A stretch of 64,000 nucleotides of DNA from Natranaeroarchaeum sp042663585 (GCF_042663585.1 NZ_JBHTAN010000006.1:1736001-1800000), one strand, 5' to 3'. Counted from the stretch's first letter, positions 51,836-61,290 are shown. The notes: generated from the letters alone by a model not told the origin. Made by a program: numbers and translations.

Positions 51836-52273
51836 ATGACGGTTGAAGCGACGAGCGCGGGCGCGATCCTCTTTCGGGATACGCGGGGCCGCCGGGAGTA
51901 TCTCCTCCTCAAAAGCCGCCCCGGGGACTGGGAGTTCCCCAAAGGCGGCGTCGAGGGGACCGAAGAGCTCCAGCAGACGGCTATCCGTGAGGTCGAAGAG
52001 GAAGCAGGTATCGCCGATTTCCGACTACTCGATGGGTTCCGCGAGGACTACGATTACGTCTTCGAGGCCGACGGCAACACGATTCACAAGACTGTCCACT
52101 TGTTCATCGCCAGGTCGTTCGAGGCCAGCGCGGAGCTCTCCCACGAGCACCGCGACCTCCAGTGGCGTGATTACGAGCAGGCGATCAACACGATCACTCA
52201 GGACGGCCCACGGGAGATTCTCGAACAGGCCCACGAGTTCCTGAACGAACGCGAAGAAGACGACGAAAAGTAA
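51836..52273 (+). CDS. Nudix hydrolase, diadenosine tetraphosphatase-like
   Basis: 145 residues. The Nudix box GVEGTEELQQTAIREVEEEAG (about residues 41-61) is intact apart from a slight shift in the first Gly spacing. The preceding WEFPKGG supports a bis(5'-nucleosyl)-tetraphosphatase-type enzyme. ATG 51836 (MTVEATSAG) is preferred to the earlier frame at 51815. A possible TATA element lies at 51801-51810, giving a very short leader. Confidence 0.85.
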   Translation: MTVEATSAGAILFRDTRGRREYLLLKSRPGDWEFPKGGVEGTEELQQTAIREVEEEAGIADFRLLDGFREDYDYVFEADGNTIHKTVHLFIARSFEASAELSHEHRDLQWRDYEQAINTITQDGPREILEQAHEFLNEREEDDEK

Positions 52274-52335
52274 CGCCCCCGCTCCACGGCGACAGTATAC
52301 CCTCGGGGAGCATCCCCACAGCGGCGCGTCTCTCC

Positions 52336-52752
52336 TCAGTCTTCCGCGTCGGGATCGAACTCCAGTGAGGCCGAGTTGATGCAGTAGCGCTGGCCCGTCG
52401 GCTCCGGCCCGTCGTCGAACAGGTGGCCCAGATGGCCTTCACAGCGGGCACAGACGACTTCGGTTCGATTCATACCGTTGCTTCGGTCGACCCGTGTCTC
52501 GACGTTCTCCTCGTCGACGGCGTCGTAGAAGCTCGGCCACCCGCTCCCCGAATCGAACTTCGTGTCGGCCTCGAACAGGGTCAGCCCACAGCCGGCACAC
52601 GCGAACTCGCCGTCCTCTTTGACGTCTAGATACTCGCCGCTGAAACGAGGCTCCGTCCCCGCTTCTCGCAGCATCTCGTACTCCTCGTCGGTGAGGCGGT
52701 CACGCCATTCGGCGTCGGTCTCCGGCAGGTCGTCGGTCTGCTGATCGCTCAT
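52336..52752 (-). CDS. msrB: Peptide-methionine (R)-S-oxide reductase MsrB
   Basis: 138 residues. The zinc pairs CAGC and CARC and the catalytic Cys in RYCINSASLEF are present, together with SGSGWPSFYDAV. It repairs methionine-R-sulfoxide using thioredoxin. An open frame runs upstream to 53322, but ATG 52752 gives the family length and lies 92 bp after the VIT1 gene. Confidence 0.93.
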   Translation of the reverse strand: MSDQQTDDLPETDAEWRDRLTDEEYEMLREAGTEPRFSGEYLDVKEDGEFACAGCGLTLFEADTKFDSGSGWPSFYDAVDEENVETRVDRSNGMNRTEVVCARCEGHLGHLFDDGPEPTGQRYCINSASLEFDPDAED

Positions 52753-52844
52753 GTCTCTACGCAGGGTCGCGAGGTGAAAAGGGCTGTCGACGGCGGCGAC
52801 CGGCGCGGAGACTGGTGCCGCTGGATTCCCCCGACAGATCGCTC

Positions 52845-53423
52845 CTAGCTTGGCACAAACAGGTTGAGTACCGCGACAACGATCCCGGCGAGTCCCATTC
52901 GGATGCCGGCGACGATCCAGTTCTGTTTCGAGATCGATCCGAGATAGGCGCCGAACCCGAACAGTACGGTGACGCCGATACCGATCGACACGAGCGTCGC
53001 TTCGAGCAGCGAGAAGAGGACGTCGTGTGCGAGAAACGGTAACAACGGCAGGATGATTCCGATGAGTGGCCCGATCCCGCTTGCCACCGCGTTGATCGCA
53101 CGAGCGCTCCGACGTCGCTGCTCGACCATGGTCCCGTCGAGGTCGGTCAACATGGAGCGTTCGATCCGCAACTGTTCGGCCTGTTTCTCGGCGCGTTCGA
53201 TCTCCCAGACGCTCCAGACGCCGGAGGTTCCCAGTCCGACGCCCGCCCCGATGCCGATCATGAACACGGTGATGCCGTCTGAGACGCCGGAGAGGTACGC
53301 GCCGACGACGACGCCGATACACGTCAGGGTACCGTCGAACCCGTTCGAGATCAGGTAGCGCCGAGAGATCGAGCGAACCTCGTCGTCCTCCAGGAGGCTA
53401 CGGAGGGAATCCACGAACGACAC
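52845..53423 (-). CDS. VIT1/CCC1-family metal transporter
   Basis: 192 residues with four to five hydrophobic helices. The first has the family's GFDGTLTCIGVVVGAYLSG segment, and a charged cytoplasmic part (EIERAEKQAEQLRIERSM) follows. VIT1/CCC1 proteins move Fe2+ or Mn2+ into compartments; in archaea they may export or store metal. Four nt separate it from the DUF211 gene, so they are co-transcribed. Confidence 0.8.
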   Translation of the reverse strand: MSFVDSLRSLLEDDEVRSISRRYLISNGFDGTLTCIGVVVGAYLSGVSDGITVFMIGIGAGVGLGTSGVWSVWEIERAEKQAEQLRIERSMLTDLDGTMVEQRRRSARAINAVASGIGPLIGIILPLLPFLAHDVLFSLLEATLVSIGIGVTVLFGFGAYLGSISKQNWIVAGIRMGLAGIVVAVLNLFVPS

Positions 53424-53427
53424 CGAC

Positions 53428-53721
53428 TCACCGATCCTGTGGCGTCCCGCTCTGTTCGACCAGGCGGTCGCCGCAGACGACCTGATCGATCGAGTGAACC
53501 GCGCCGCCGATCCTCTCGACGGTCGCTTCGACGGCGTCAGCGTCGAGGTCGTCGCCCTCGAGAGTCACTTTGACTGTCTGGACGTTCCGGTCGGTCTCGA
53601 CCAGGACGGTGTTGGCACCAGTGACTCCCGAGCAGTCGGCGATAGTGGCAGTGAACTCCAGGATATCCGGGTCGTACGGCTTCAGGACGTCGAGGACGAG
53701 ACGCCGTAATGGTGGTGTCAT
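53428..53721 (-). CDS. DUF211 family protein
   Basis: 97 residues, a complete DUF211 protein: MTPPLRRLVLDVLKPYDPDI and the DRNVQTVKVTLEGDDLD core. Structures known for the family are ferredoxin-like and oligomeric, and its job is not known. An open frame continues upstream into the next region but the ATG at 53721 gives the family start. Between a Ca2+ ATPase and a VIT1 protein, a metal-related role is suggested. Confidence 0.87.
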   Translation of the reverse strand: MTPPLRRLVLDVLKPYDPDILEFTATIADCSGVTGANTVLVETDRNVQTVKVTLEGDDLDADAVEATVERIGGAVHSIDQVVCGDRLVEQSGTPQDR

Positions 53722-53828
53722 GCTCCAAAGTAACACCATCGGCGGCCTTATCGCTGGGGGAGCGTGATCCATCGAGATACCCGAACAGCGCGAGGAGTGC
53801 CTGGGAAAACCCCAGAGCGTCGGCCGCA

Positions 53829-56396
53829 TCACTGCCGCTCCATCCGTTTGACGAGCGCGGCGACGGCGAAATACCCCGGGAGACAGATGCCAAGAACGAC
53901 TGCGAGAAGCCCCCAGTCCGCCGTGCCAAGCGGCACCGTCCCGAAGTAGCGGTTGAGCGGCGTATACAGGACGGCAAGCTGGAGGATGATCGACGCCGCC
54001 ACGGCGGTTATCAGCCACGGGTTCGATAGCGTCGGCGTCTCCCGTAGCCAGCGGATGACGTAGAGCCCCGCAAACTCGAGGAAGACGAATCCCGTAAACA
54101 CCATCGTCATCGTGTACGGCGTGATTGCGGCCGCACCCTCCAGCGTGTAAAACATGAGCGCGAGCAGGGTCACGGTAGTCACGGTACCCATGCCGCCGAT
54201 CAGTCCGATCATCTGGCGGCCGATGATCCCGCCACTGGGATCGCGCGGTGGCCGCTCCATCACGTCGCCGCTCTCGGGGTCGGCACCGAGGGCGAGCGCC
54301 GGGAGTCCATCGGTTAGCAGGTTGATCCATAGCAACTGGACCGCCGGCAGGATGAGGTAGCCGTACAGCGAGGCCACGAAGACGATAGCCACCTCGGCGA
54401 CGTTCGCGCTAAGCAGGTAGGCGACGAACTTCCAGATGTTGTCGAAGATCGCTCGCCCGCGTTCGACCGCGCGTTCGATCGTCGCGTAGTTGTCGTCTAG
54501 CAACACGATGTCGGACGCCTGCCGTGCTACGTCGGTCCCCCGTTCCCCCATCGCGACGCCGACGTCGGCGTTTTTCAGTGCCGGGGCGTCGTTGACGCCG
54601 TCGCCCGTCATCGCGACGTCGTGGCCCTCGGCCTGGAGCGCTTGCAGGATCCGAACCTTGTGTTCCGGTGACGTTCGGGCGAAGACGTCGACGGAGTCGA
54701 CTCGCTCGCGAAGCACGTCGTCGGCCATTCCCTCGATCTCTCTGCCGGCGAGGGCCTGCGTGCCGATCCCGAGGGATTCGGCGATCGCTCGCGCCGTCCT
54801 CACGTTATCACCGGTCACCATCTTCACGTCGATGCCGGCGCGCTGGGTCGCCGCGATGGCATCAGCGACCTCCTCCCGTGGCGGATCGATCATCCCTGCC
54901 AGCCCTACGAACGTCAAGCCCTCGGCGAGATCCTCGGCGTCCGCAGGCTCCTCGCGGTAGGCCATCGCGAGGACGCGAAGCGCGTCGTCGCCGAACTCCC
55001 CGACCATCGACTCGATCCGGTCGCGGGCGTCCGCGGAGAGCGCCACTGGTCCGTCGTCGGTCAGGATCCGATCGCAGTGGTCGACGACGACCTCCGGTGC
55101 GCCTTTCACGTAGCCAACGTCGTCGTGGACGGTTCCCATCCACTTCCGTTCGGACGAGAACGGCACCTCGTCGGTCCGGGGGTTCTCCTCCCGGAGAGCG
55201 TCGATATCGAGGTCGTGACGGTCGGCCGCTTCGAGCAACGCCCGTTCGGTCGGGTCACCGTCGTCGTCGAGCGTCGAGTCGTTACAGAGCGCACTGATCC
55301 GTAGCAGCAGGTGCTCGCGCTCGGAGAGTGCTGCCGTCTCCTGGTCGACTTCGAGGACGCTATCGTTCGTCCACAGGGTGCTGACGGTCATCTGCCCTTT
55401 CGTGAGCGTTCCCGTCTTGTCGGTACAGACGGCGTCGACGGCACCGAGGGCCTCGACCGCTGGAAGCCGTCGCACGAGCGCGTTCTCCGCCGACATCTGG
55501 CGGACGCCCAGCGCCAGCGTCAACGTGACCACTGCCGGCAACCCCTCCGGAATCGCGGCGACCGCAAGCGAGACGGCGGTTAACCCGGCCTGAACCGCTG
55601 GCGTGCCCCGGAGTAGCAACAGCGGTGCGACCAGCACCGAGAGGACGAGGACGCCCAGACCGAGCGTCCGGCCCAGTTCGTCGAGTTCGTCCTGTAGCGG
55701 CGTTCGCGTCGCTTCGGTCGCCGCGAGTTCCTGTGCGATCTCGCCGACCTCGGTCTCCATCCCCGTTCCGGTGACGACAGCGACGCCCTTTCCGCGGGTG
55801 ACGTTCGTCCCCTTGTAGACCATCGAGACGCGTTCGGCGAGAGAGGTGTCCCGCTCGACTGCGGACGCCGCTTTCGAGACCGGAACGCTCTCACCGGTCA
55901 GCGCCGCCTCGTCGACGTCCAGATCGGTTGCCTCGAGAAGCCGTCCGTCGGCGGGAACGACATCGCCGCCCTGCAGAACGACGATATCGCCGGGGACAAG
56001 CGCCGTGGCGTCGACGTCGCGCTCCTCTCCCTCGCGTCGAACGGTCGCCGTCGGCGTGGTCAGTTCACGAAGCGATTCGAGGCTGCGCTCGGCACGGTAA
56101 TCCTGTACGAAACCGAAGAGCCCGTTGGCCACGACGATGATCGTAATCAGGACCGCGTCGACGGCGTGGCCCGCCCAGATCGACAGTCCGGCCGCGACGA
56201 GCAACACCCAGATCAGGACGCTATCGAACTGTGCGAGGAAGATCCCGAACGGCGAGCGGCCGCCGCCCCGAACGATCTCGTTTTCGCCGTACTCCTCGCG
56301 ACGTTGCTGGACCTCGTCATCGGTCAGCCCCTCCGGTCGCGAATCGCAGTCCGCGAGGACGCGTTCCGGTGGCGTCGCGTGGATTGGATCGGACAC
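53829..56396 (-). CDS. Cation-translocating P-type ATPase, Ca2+ type (P2A)
   Basis: 855 residues. The phosphorylation motif DKTGT starts at Asp326. The TGES motif is in LTGESVPVS, MTGDGVNDAPALK is the hinge, and PEGLPAVVTLTL plus WINLLTDGLPALALG carry Ca2+-site residues of SERCA-type pumps. Ten helices can be placed. The start is a GTG at 56396. It likely exports Ca2+, although Mn2+ is possible. First gene of the group with DUF211 and VIT1. Confidence 0.88.
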   Translation of the reverse strand: MSDPIHATPPERVLADCDSRPEGLTDDEVQQRREEYGENEIVRGGGRSPFGIFLAQFDSVLIWVLLVAAGLSIWAGHAVDAVLITIIVVANGLFGFVQDYRAERSLESLRELTTPTATVRREGEERDVDATALVPGDIVVLQGGDVVPADGRLLEATDLDVDEAALTGESVPVSKAASAVERDTSLAERVSMVYKGTNVTRGKGVAVVTGTGMETEVGEIAQELAATEATRTPLQDELDELGRTLGLGVLVLSVLVAPLLLLRGTPAVQAGLTAVSLAVAAIPEGLPAVVTLTLALGVRQMSAENALVRRLPAVEALGAVDAVCTDKTGTLTKGQMTVSTLWTNDSVLEVDQETAALSEREHLLLRISALCNDSTLDDDGDPTERALLEAADRHDLDIDALREENPRTDEVPFSSERKWMGTVHDDVGYVKGAPEVVVDHCDRILTDDGPVALSADARDRIESMVGEFGDDALRVLAMAYREEPADAEDLAEGLTFVGLAGMIDPPREEVADAIAATQRAGIDVKMVTGDNVRTARAIAESLGIGTQALAGREIEGMADDVLRERVDSVDVFARTSPEHKVRILQALQAEGHDVAMTGDGVNDAPALKNADVGVAMGERGTDVARQASDIVLLDDNYATIERAVERGRAIFDNIWKFVAYLLSANVAEVAIVFVASLYGYLILPAVQLLWINLLTDGLPALALGADPESGDVMERPPRDPSGGIIGRQMIGLIGGMGTVTTVTLLALMFYTLEGAAAITPYTMTMVFTGFVFLEFAGLYVIRWLRETPTLSNPWLITAVAASIILQLAVLYTPLNRYFGTVPLGTADWGLLAVVLGICLPGYFAVAALVKRMERQ

Positions 56397-56528
56397 AGTT
56401 TACACTACTGTACGCGGATCCAAAATCGTATGTGACCAGTTTGAGTTCTGATAGATAGACCCACTGGTCGGGACTGGTGTCGGCCGTCGAAAAGGGGTGG
56501 AGTCGCTACCGGAGACCGTCGACCGAAT

Positions 56529-57503
56529 CTACATGTAGCCGAGGTCGCGCAGGCGCTCCATCAGGTCCTCTTTGTCCTGGGCGCGGCCGGCGCGTTCGGT
56601 CGTGTCTTCGAGGTCCTGCAGCCATGCAGGCTCCTCTGTCGTCTTCTCGGTCGATACTTCGCTGCCGAGCGAGCGGAACCCGGCGAAGTACTTCGGCGAG
56701 ATGGGCACGTCGTCAGTCTCGATGCCTTCGGGGAGATCCTCGGCGCTCTCGGGGATGTAGCCCTCCTCGGGGAACCCTTCGACCGTGTCCGGGACGACGT
56801 AGTGCCAGAAGGCATCCCACACTGCGCGCTCCTCGAACTGGAGGATGGGCTGGATGCGGTCGTGCGGCGGGTAGATGTCCGGGTCGTGGCGCGGACTGAA
56901 GAACGTCTCGTCGGCGCGGGCTTCCTGCTCGTCCCAGCGCACGCCGGAGATGACGCCGTCGATGTCGTGCTCCTCAAGCGCGTCGTTCAGCGCGACGGTC
57001 TTGAGCAGGTGATTGCCGACGTAGGTGTCCAGCAGGAACGGGAAGGAGTCCTCCTCGTACTCGAGGATCTCTCGGACGTGGTGCTGGTTGTGCTCGGAGA
57101 GGTCGTCGATCGGGATGTCGTCCCCGGGCGAGAGGCCGTGCTCCTCGACGTACTGGCCGACGTCCTCGTTACGCGCGTAGATGACGTCCAGGTCCCACTC
57201 CTCGGCCCAGTGGTCGACGAAGTCGTGGAGACCGTCGAAATGCTGGAAGTGGTCGATGAAGACCGCCGGCGGCACCTCGAGGTCGTACCGTTCGGCGACT
57301 TCTTTGATGAAATACAGCGTGAGCGTCGAGTCCTTGCCGCCGGTCCACATCACGGCGGGGTTCTCGTACTCTTCGAGTCCGCGTCGAGTGACCTCGATCG
57401 CCTTCTCGATTTTGTCCTGCAGGGTGCCGTACTCCTCGGGCGTCTCGTCCGTACCGTCGTCGTAGTCGACGTCGGCGTACTCGGGAACGTCGTTCTGACT
57501 CAT
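56529..57503 (-). CDS. Phosphoadenosine phosphosulfate reductase-family protein
   Basis: 324 residues of the adenine nucleotide alpha-hydrolase (PP-loop) superfamily. The PP-loop VMWTGGKDSTLTL is at about residues 51-63, and a C-terminal basic-acidic tail (DKEDLMERLRDLGYM) closes the protein. It is closer to CysD/PAPS-reductase-like enzymes of sulfate metabolism. No iron-sulfur cysteines are seen, so it is unlikely to be a standard APS/PAPS reductase. ATG 57503. Confidence 0.78.
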   Translation of the reverse strand: MSQNDVPEYADVDYDDGTDETPEEYGTLQDKIEKAIEVTRRGLEEYENPAVMWTGGKDSTLTLYFIKEVAERYDLEVPPAVFIDHFQHFDGLHDFVDHWAEEWDLDVIYARNEDVGQYVEEHGLSPGDDIPIDDLSEHNQHHVREILEYEEDSFPFLLDTYVGNHLLKTVALNDALEEHDIDGVISGVRWDEQEARADETFFSPRHDPDIYPPHDRIQPILQFEERAVWDAFWHYVVPDTVEGFPEEGYIPESAEDLPEGIETDDVPISPKYFAGFRSLGSEVSTEKTTEEPAWLQDLEDTTERAGRAQDKEDLMERLRDLGYM

Positions 57504-57598
57504 CGTGTAATTAGATATAATTAGGATCGGTAAAGTGCTTATGGGTCATTGACCGTGTGGTGGTCGTTGACGTAACACTTGGTGGTTGATGGGATCGA

Positions 57599-57934
57599 TC
57601 AGTCGACCGGTTCCAGACATTCGCTACAGTAGGTCGCAGTCGTCCCATTCGGCGCGCCACAGTGCTGACAGCGGATGGTCTCGTCGTCTCGCAACCCGTC
57701 CATCGACGGCTCGCCGTCGCTGTCGATGGCAGTGTCCTCGGCGAGCACCTCCAGCAGTTCGTCAGTGTCCTCGACGTCGAGAGTATCGCCCTCGACGTAC
57801 TTGTTGATGAGTTCGTCGTCACGAAGTATCTCCAGGCCTCGCAAAAGCCCCATGAACATGAGCGTCGGCGCGACGATAACGAACACCGTGACCGCGAGCC
57901 GCCACAGGACTGTGAGCGTCGACGGCTCCTCCAT
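57599..57934 (-). CDS. Small membrane protein with C-terminal zinc ribbon
   Basis: 111 residues. One hydrophobic segment at about residues 7-28, then a charged linker, then a zinc ribbon with CQHCG and CSECL. An open frame extends upstream, but ATG 57934 begins at the membrane segment. Similar haloarchaeal proteins are uncharacterised. The ribbon may bind a nucleic acid or partner at the inner face of the membrane. Confidence 0.68.
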   Translation of the reverse strand: MEEPSTLTVLWRLAVTVFVIVAPTLMFMGLLRGLEILRDDELINKYVEGDTLDVEDTDELLEVLAEDTAIDSDGEPSMDGLRDDETIRCQHCGAPNGTTATYCSECLEPVD

Positions 57935-58014
57935 GCGAACCTGTAACGGTGCGACAAAAATACGTTTATTTTCGAGTGTGTGACAGGACATCGCGCTGTG
58001 CGGTAGCGACGCGC

Positions 58015-58602
58015 TTATTCCGATATGAACTTGTTGTCGCGCCAGTTGACGCCGCCGCCGCTCGAATCGCCCTCGCCCGCGCCTTCGACGACTTCGATCG
58101 AACTCGGCCGGGGGTCGCCGTCGACGATTCGGGTGGCTTCGAGATCGCCGTCGTTCTCGGTGATCGCTGTCAGTGTCCCTTTCTCGGACTGTTTTGCGAT
58201 CTCGCAGAGCACGAGGAACATCTCGTACTGCAGGGTGGTGTTCTGCAGGACGGTCTCGCGGTCGCCTTTGAACGCGGCGAACTCCACGAGTTCGGACTCC
58301 GGTTCGTCCTCCTCTTCGTCGCCCCACGACGGGCCGCCCCGCTGGCGGCGGACCTCCTCGGGTTCCTCGTAGACGCGGTTCTCGGTAACGCTGGCTTTCA
58401 GTTGTGCTGTCGGTGTATATTTGCTCAGCGACTTGTCGGTCGCGACTGCTTTCAGAATCAACGTATTATTGCGACGAGTGATATCGACGTCCTCGATGCC
58501 TTCGGGTAGCGTTGGGTCGTCGAAGAAGTCGTGGACATCTTCGAGTGGCAGTTCCAGTGTCGAGTGGAGCCGATATACGTGGCTGGAATTATCTGTTGAC
58601 AT
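58015..58602 (-). CDS. Uncharacterised haloarchaeal protein
   Basis: 195 residues, soluble. The first 80 residues look like a small alpha-beta domain (VYRLHSTLELPLEDVHDFFDD), then an acidic variable loop (WGDEEEDEPESE) and a helical segment with LVEFAAFKGDRETVL. C-terminus is Gly/Ser rich. ATG 58602. I know of similar haloarchaeal proteins only as unknowns. It is divergent from kdgA. Confidence 0.65.
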   Translation of the reverse strand: MSTDNSSHVYRLHSTLELPLEDVHDFFDDPTLPEGIEDVDITRRNNTLILKAVATDKSLSKYTPTAQLKASVTENRVYEEPEEVRRQRGGPSWGDEEEDEPESELVEFAAFKGDRETVLQNTTLQYEMFLVLCEIAKQSEKGTLTAITENDGDLEATRIVDGDPRPSSIEVVEGAGEGDSSGGGVNWRDNKFISE

Positions 58603-58762
58603 GGTGGTGTCGAGGGATTACGACGGCCGCTCGGTTACTACTAAGTAGGGCCCCGTCGCTTATATGGCCTTTCGTTTCATTCTTTCGCAAGGTATCCGAA
58701 AGGAACAATCCAGTGACTGCCAAAGAAAAGCAGTTATGCGGACGGATCGAGAAGCCCGAGCC

Positions 58763-59410
58763 ATGAGTATGCACGAGGACATGCAACAACTGGTCGATAG
58801 TGGAGTAATCGCAGTGCTACGCGGCGTCGAACAGGATGATGTCGCACAGGTCGCAGAGGCCCTGATCGAGGGGGGCGTCACGACGCTCGAGGTCACAGCC
58901 GACACGCCCGGCGCGATGGAGATGATCGAGGATCTCGCGACGACGTACGCGGACCGCGATGACGTCCTCGTCGGCGCAGGAACGGTGCTAGACGCCGAAA
59001 CGGCCCGCGCTGCACTGCTTGCAGGTGCGGAGTTCGTCGTCTCCCCGAGCTTTCACGAGGACGTCGTCGAAACCTGTAACCGCTACGGCGCAGTCGTCGC
59101 GCCAGGTGTCGCAACACCGACCGAGGCCATCGAGGCCTATCAGACCGGCGCGGATCTCGTCAAACTGTTTCCTGCCTCGGATCTCGGCCCGAGCTATCTC
59201 GGAAGCATCAAGGGACCGCTCGGTCAGATTCCGATCGTTCCGACTGGTGGGGTCGGACCGGACAACGCGGGCGAGTTTATCGAGGCCGGTGCCTGCGCCG
59301 TCGGCGCGGGCGGGTCGCTGATCGACGACGAAGCAATCGCGGCCGGCGACTACGATGTGCTCACCGACAACGCGGAAGCGCTCGTCGCGGCTGTCGAAGA
59401 CGCACGGTAA
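58763..59410 (+). CDS. kdgA: 2-keto-3-deoxy-(6-phospho)gluconate aldolase KdgA
   Basis: 215 residues, type I aldolase barrel. Schiff-base lysine is Lys134 in DLVKLFPAS, with VSPSFHEDVV and IVPTGGVG. It splits KDPG into pyruvate and glyceraldehyde 3-phosphate in the semi-phosphorylated Entner-Doudoroff pathway of haloarchaea. ATG 58763 gives the usual length; in-frame ATGs at 58736 and 58664 add residues of unlikely sequence. A TATA-like CTTATATGG is at 58659-58667. gfcR lies 21 bp downstream on the other strand. Confidence 0.9.
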   Translation: MSMHEDMQQLVDSGVIAVLRGVEQDDVAQVAEALIEGGVTTLEVTADTPGAMEMIEDLATTYADRDDVLVGAGTVLDAETARAALLAGAEFVVSPSFHEDVVETCNRYGAVVAPGVATPTEAIEAYQTGADLVKLFPASDLGPSYLGSIKGPLGQIPIVPTGGVGPDNAGEFIEAGACAVGAGGSLIDDEAIAAGDYDVLTDNAEALVAAVEDAR

Positions 59411-59431
59411 CGGAGCGACGGACTAGGCAGA

Positions 59432-60076
59432 CTACTCCTCGCCGACGCTGATGACCTTGAGTAGCGAGTAGACGGGAACGTCCTCTATCTCGTCGATCCC
59501 CTGTTTGTCCGCCAGCACGATGCAGGCGACCGGCTCGCCACCCTCTTCGCGGATCGCGGCGACGGTCTCGCGCATCGTCGTCCCGCTGGTGATGGTGTCG
59601 TCCACGACGTAGCACTGCCGGTCGCGGATCTGGGCGAAGTTCCGCGAGAAGCTACCGCCGAGGTCCTCGATGTCGCCTTCTTCCCACTGGTGCTTGCGGG
59701 GGGCGTACGTCCCCAGATCGGTGTCGAGTTCGCCGGCGACCGTCGTCGCGAGCGGCGCGCCTGCTTTCTCGATGCCGATAGTGAGATCGACGTCCTCGCC
59801 GTGTTTTTCGAGCATATCGGCCATCGCGGAACCCATGTGGGCAAGCCGGGAGCTATCACGGCCGATCGCGCTCCAGTCGACGTGGATGTCGGCCGGACCG
59901 CCGGTCGCCTGTGCCGGCGCAGTGGTGTCGGTCGCCTCCGAGCCGGTACCGCTGCGTTCTACTAACCAGCTCGCGGTCTCCCGTGAGACGTTCAATTCGT
60001 CTGCGATCTCTCCTTTCGAGAGACCACGGTCCGCAAGCTCTGCCGCGCTCTCGATGAGATCGTCAACGTTTTTCAT
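59432..60076 (-). CDS. gfcR: GfcR, phosphoribosyltransferase-like transcription regulator of sugar breakdown
   Basis: 214 residues. The N-terminal helix-turn-helix is about residues 18-38 (KGEIADELNVSRETASWLV), followed by an orotate phosphoribosyltransferase-like domain with the ligand-binding loop VVDDTITSGTT. Such proteins are known in Haloferax as GfcR, an activator of glucose, fructose and pentose breakdown genes, so the neighbouring kdgA and gdh are likely targets. The start at ATG 60076 follows a TATA-like TATTTTATAAATA at 60095-60107. Confidence 0.87.
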   Translation of the reverse strand: MKNVDDLIESAAELADRGLSKGEIADELNVSRETASWLVERSGTGSEATDTTAPAQATGGPADIHVDWSAIGRDSSRLAHMGSAMADMLEKHGEDVDLTIGIEKAGAPLATTVAGELDTDLGTYAPRKHQWEEGDIEDLGGSFSRNFAQIRDRQCYVVDDTITSGTTMRETVAAIREEGGEPVACIVLADKQGIDEIEDVPVYSLLKVISVGEE

Positions 60077-60231
60077 ATCCGTTCTTCGTGACCGTATTTT
60101 ATAAATACTGCGAGGGGGTGACCGCCAGGACGTTCTGACGACCGATCCCGACGATAGGACTCGCCGTCGTCGCTGCTGGTCCGTCGGCATCCGGAGAGAG
60201 AACCACGGAAGACAGAAAGAGGCGATCGGCC

Positions 60232-61290
60232 CTAGAACTCGATTGCGGTCTTGATTACGTCGTCCCCGTCCTCGAAGGCGTCTTCGAGTTCCGGGAGGCC
60301 GTAGACGCCGGTAACGAGGTCCTCGAACAGCCAGTCGGGGAGCGCTTCGAGCGTCTCGATCGCCGACCGGAACTGGTCGACGTTGGAGTTGACGCTACCG
60401 ATGAGCGCCTTGTTGTGCAGGACGAACTCCTCGTGGAGCGCGCCGCCGTCGATCTCGAACTCCCACGGATCCGGGACGCCGAGCAGGGCACCGACACCGT
60501 TCGGCGCGAGGGCGTCGATCGTCTGGAACGCGTGGGGCGGGTAGCCCGTCGCCTCGCAGACGAAGTCCATTCCCTCGTAGGCGGCCGGCACCTCGTCGAC
60601 AGGCGTCTCGCGCGAGTCGACGTAGGTCGCGCCCAGTTCGTCGATGATGTCGACGGTCGGGTCAGGCCGGTCGCGCCGACCGAGACAGTACGTGCGATCG
60701 AACTCCTCGGTGTGAATCGTCATCGCGAGCGTGAGCAGTCCCAGACTGCCGTTACCGAGTACTAGCGCGCTCTCGGGCGACCACTCGAACGCCGAGCGCG
60801 AGGCGTAGGCGTGCTCGAAGGCCTTCTCCGAGACACTGATCGGTTCGACGAGAAAGCCCAGTTCGGCGAGCGACTCGGGAATCTCGATCAGATACTTGCC
60901 GGGGGCGGTGAAGAACTCGGACATGAAGCCGTGTGCGCCGACGATTCCACACTCGAAGTACTCGCCGTCGGGTGCCATATCCGGCTGGTCACGCTCGAAA
61001 TACTCGTTCGTCTCACCCGGCGGTCTGCGGACTGTCGGGACGACGATGTCGCCCACCTCGTGGTCGGTGTCGCCCGACTCCTCGACGACGCCGACGGCCT
61101 CGTGTCCCAGAACGAGATGGTCTTCGCCCCGTGGATGGCCGCCATGAGAGCCGCTGATCACTTCGTGGTCCGTACCGTCGACGCCGACGCGGAGAGTACG
61201 GACGAGCGCTTCGCCCTCGCCCGGATCAGGTCTGGGTTTCTCGATGATAGTGGGCTGGTCCTCACCGCGTCGGACCGCTATCGCTTGCAT
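60232..61290 (-). CDS. gdh: Glucose 1-dehydrogenase
   Basis: 352 residues, zinc-dependent medium-chain dehydrogenase like the haloarchaeal glucose dehydrogenase. VGVDGTDHEVISG and DHLVLGHEAVGVV form the catalytic zinc site, and NGSLGLLTLA is the NADP loop. It oxidises glucose to gluconolactone, the first step of the pathway used by kdgA. ATG 61290 (MQAIAVRRGED) is chosen from the family N-terminus; nine upstream residues are possible but not family-like. An A/T-rich TATA-like stretch lies at 61316-61330. Confidence 0.88.
   Translation of the reverse strand: MQAIAVRRGEDQPTIIEKPRPDPGEGEALVRTLRVGVDGTDHEVISGSHGGHPRGEDHLVLGHEAVGVVEESGDTDHEVGDIVVPTVRRPPGETNEYFERDQPDMAPDGEYFECGIVGAHGFMSEFFTAPGKYLIEIPESLAELGFLVEPISVSEKAFEHAYASRSAFEWSPESALVLGNGSLGLLTLAMTIHTEEFDRTYCLGRRDRPDPTVDIIDELGATYVDSRETPVDEVPAAYEGMDFVCEATGYPPHAFQTIDALAPNGVGALLGVPDPWEFEIDGGALHEEFVLHNKALIGSVNSNVDQFRSAIETLEALPDWLFEDLVTGVYGLPELEDAFEDGDDVIKTAIEF

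Noticed and set aside
53722..54330. N-terminal extension of the DUF211 gene
   Set aside because: It covers the 3' part of the Ca2+ ATPase in another frame; the family's usual start is at 53721.
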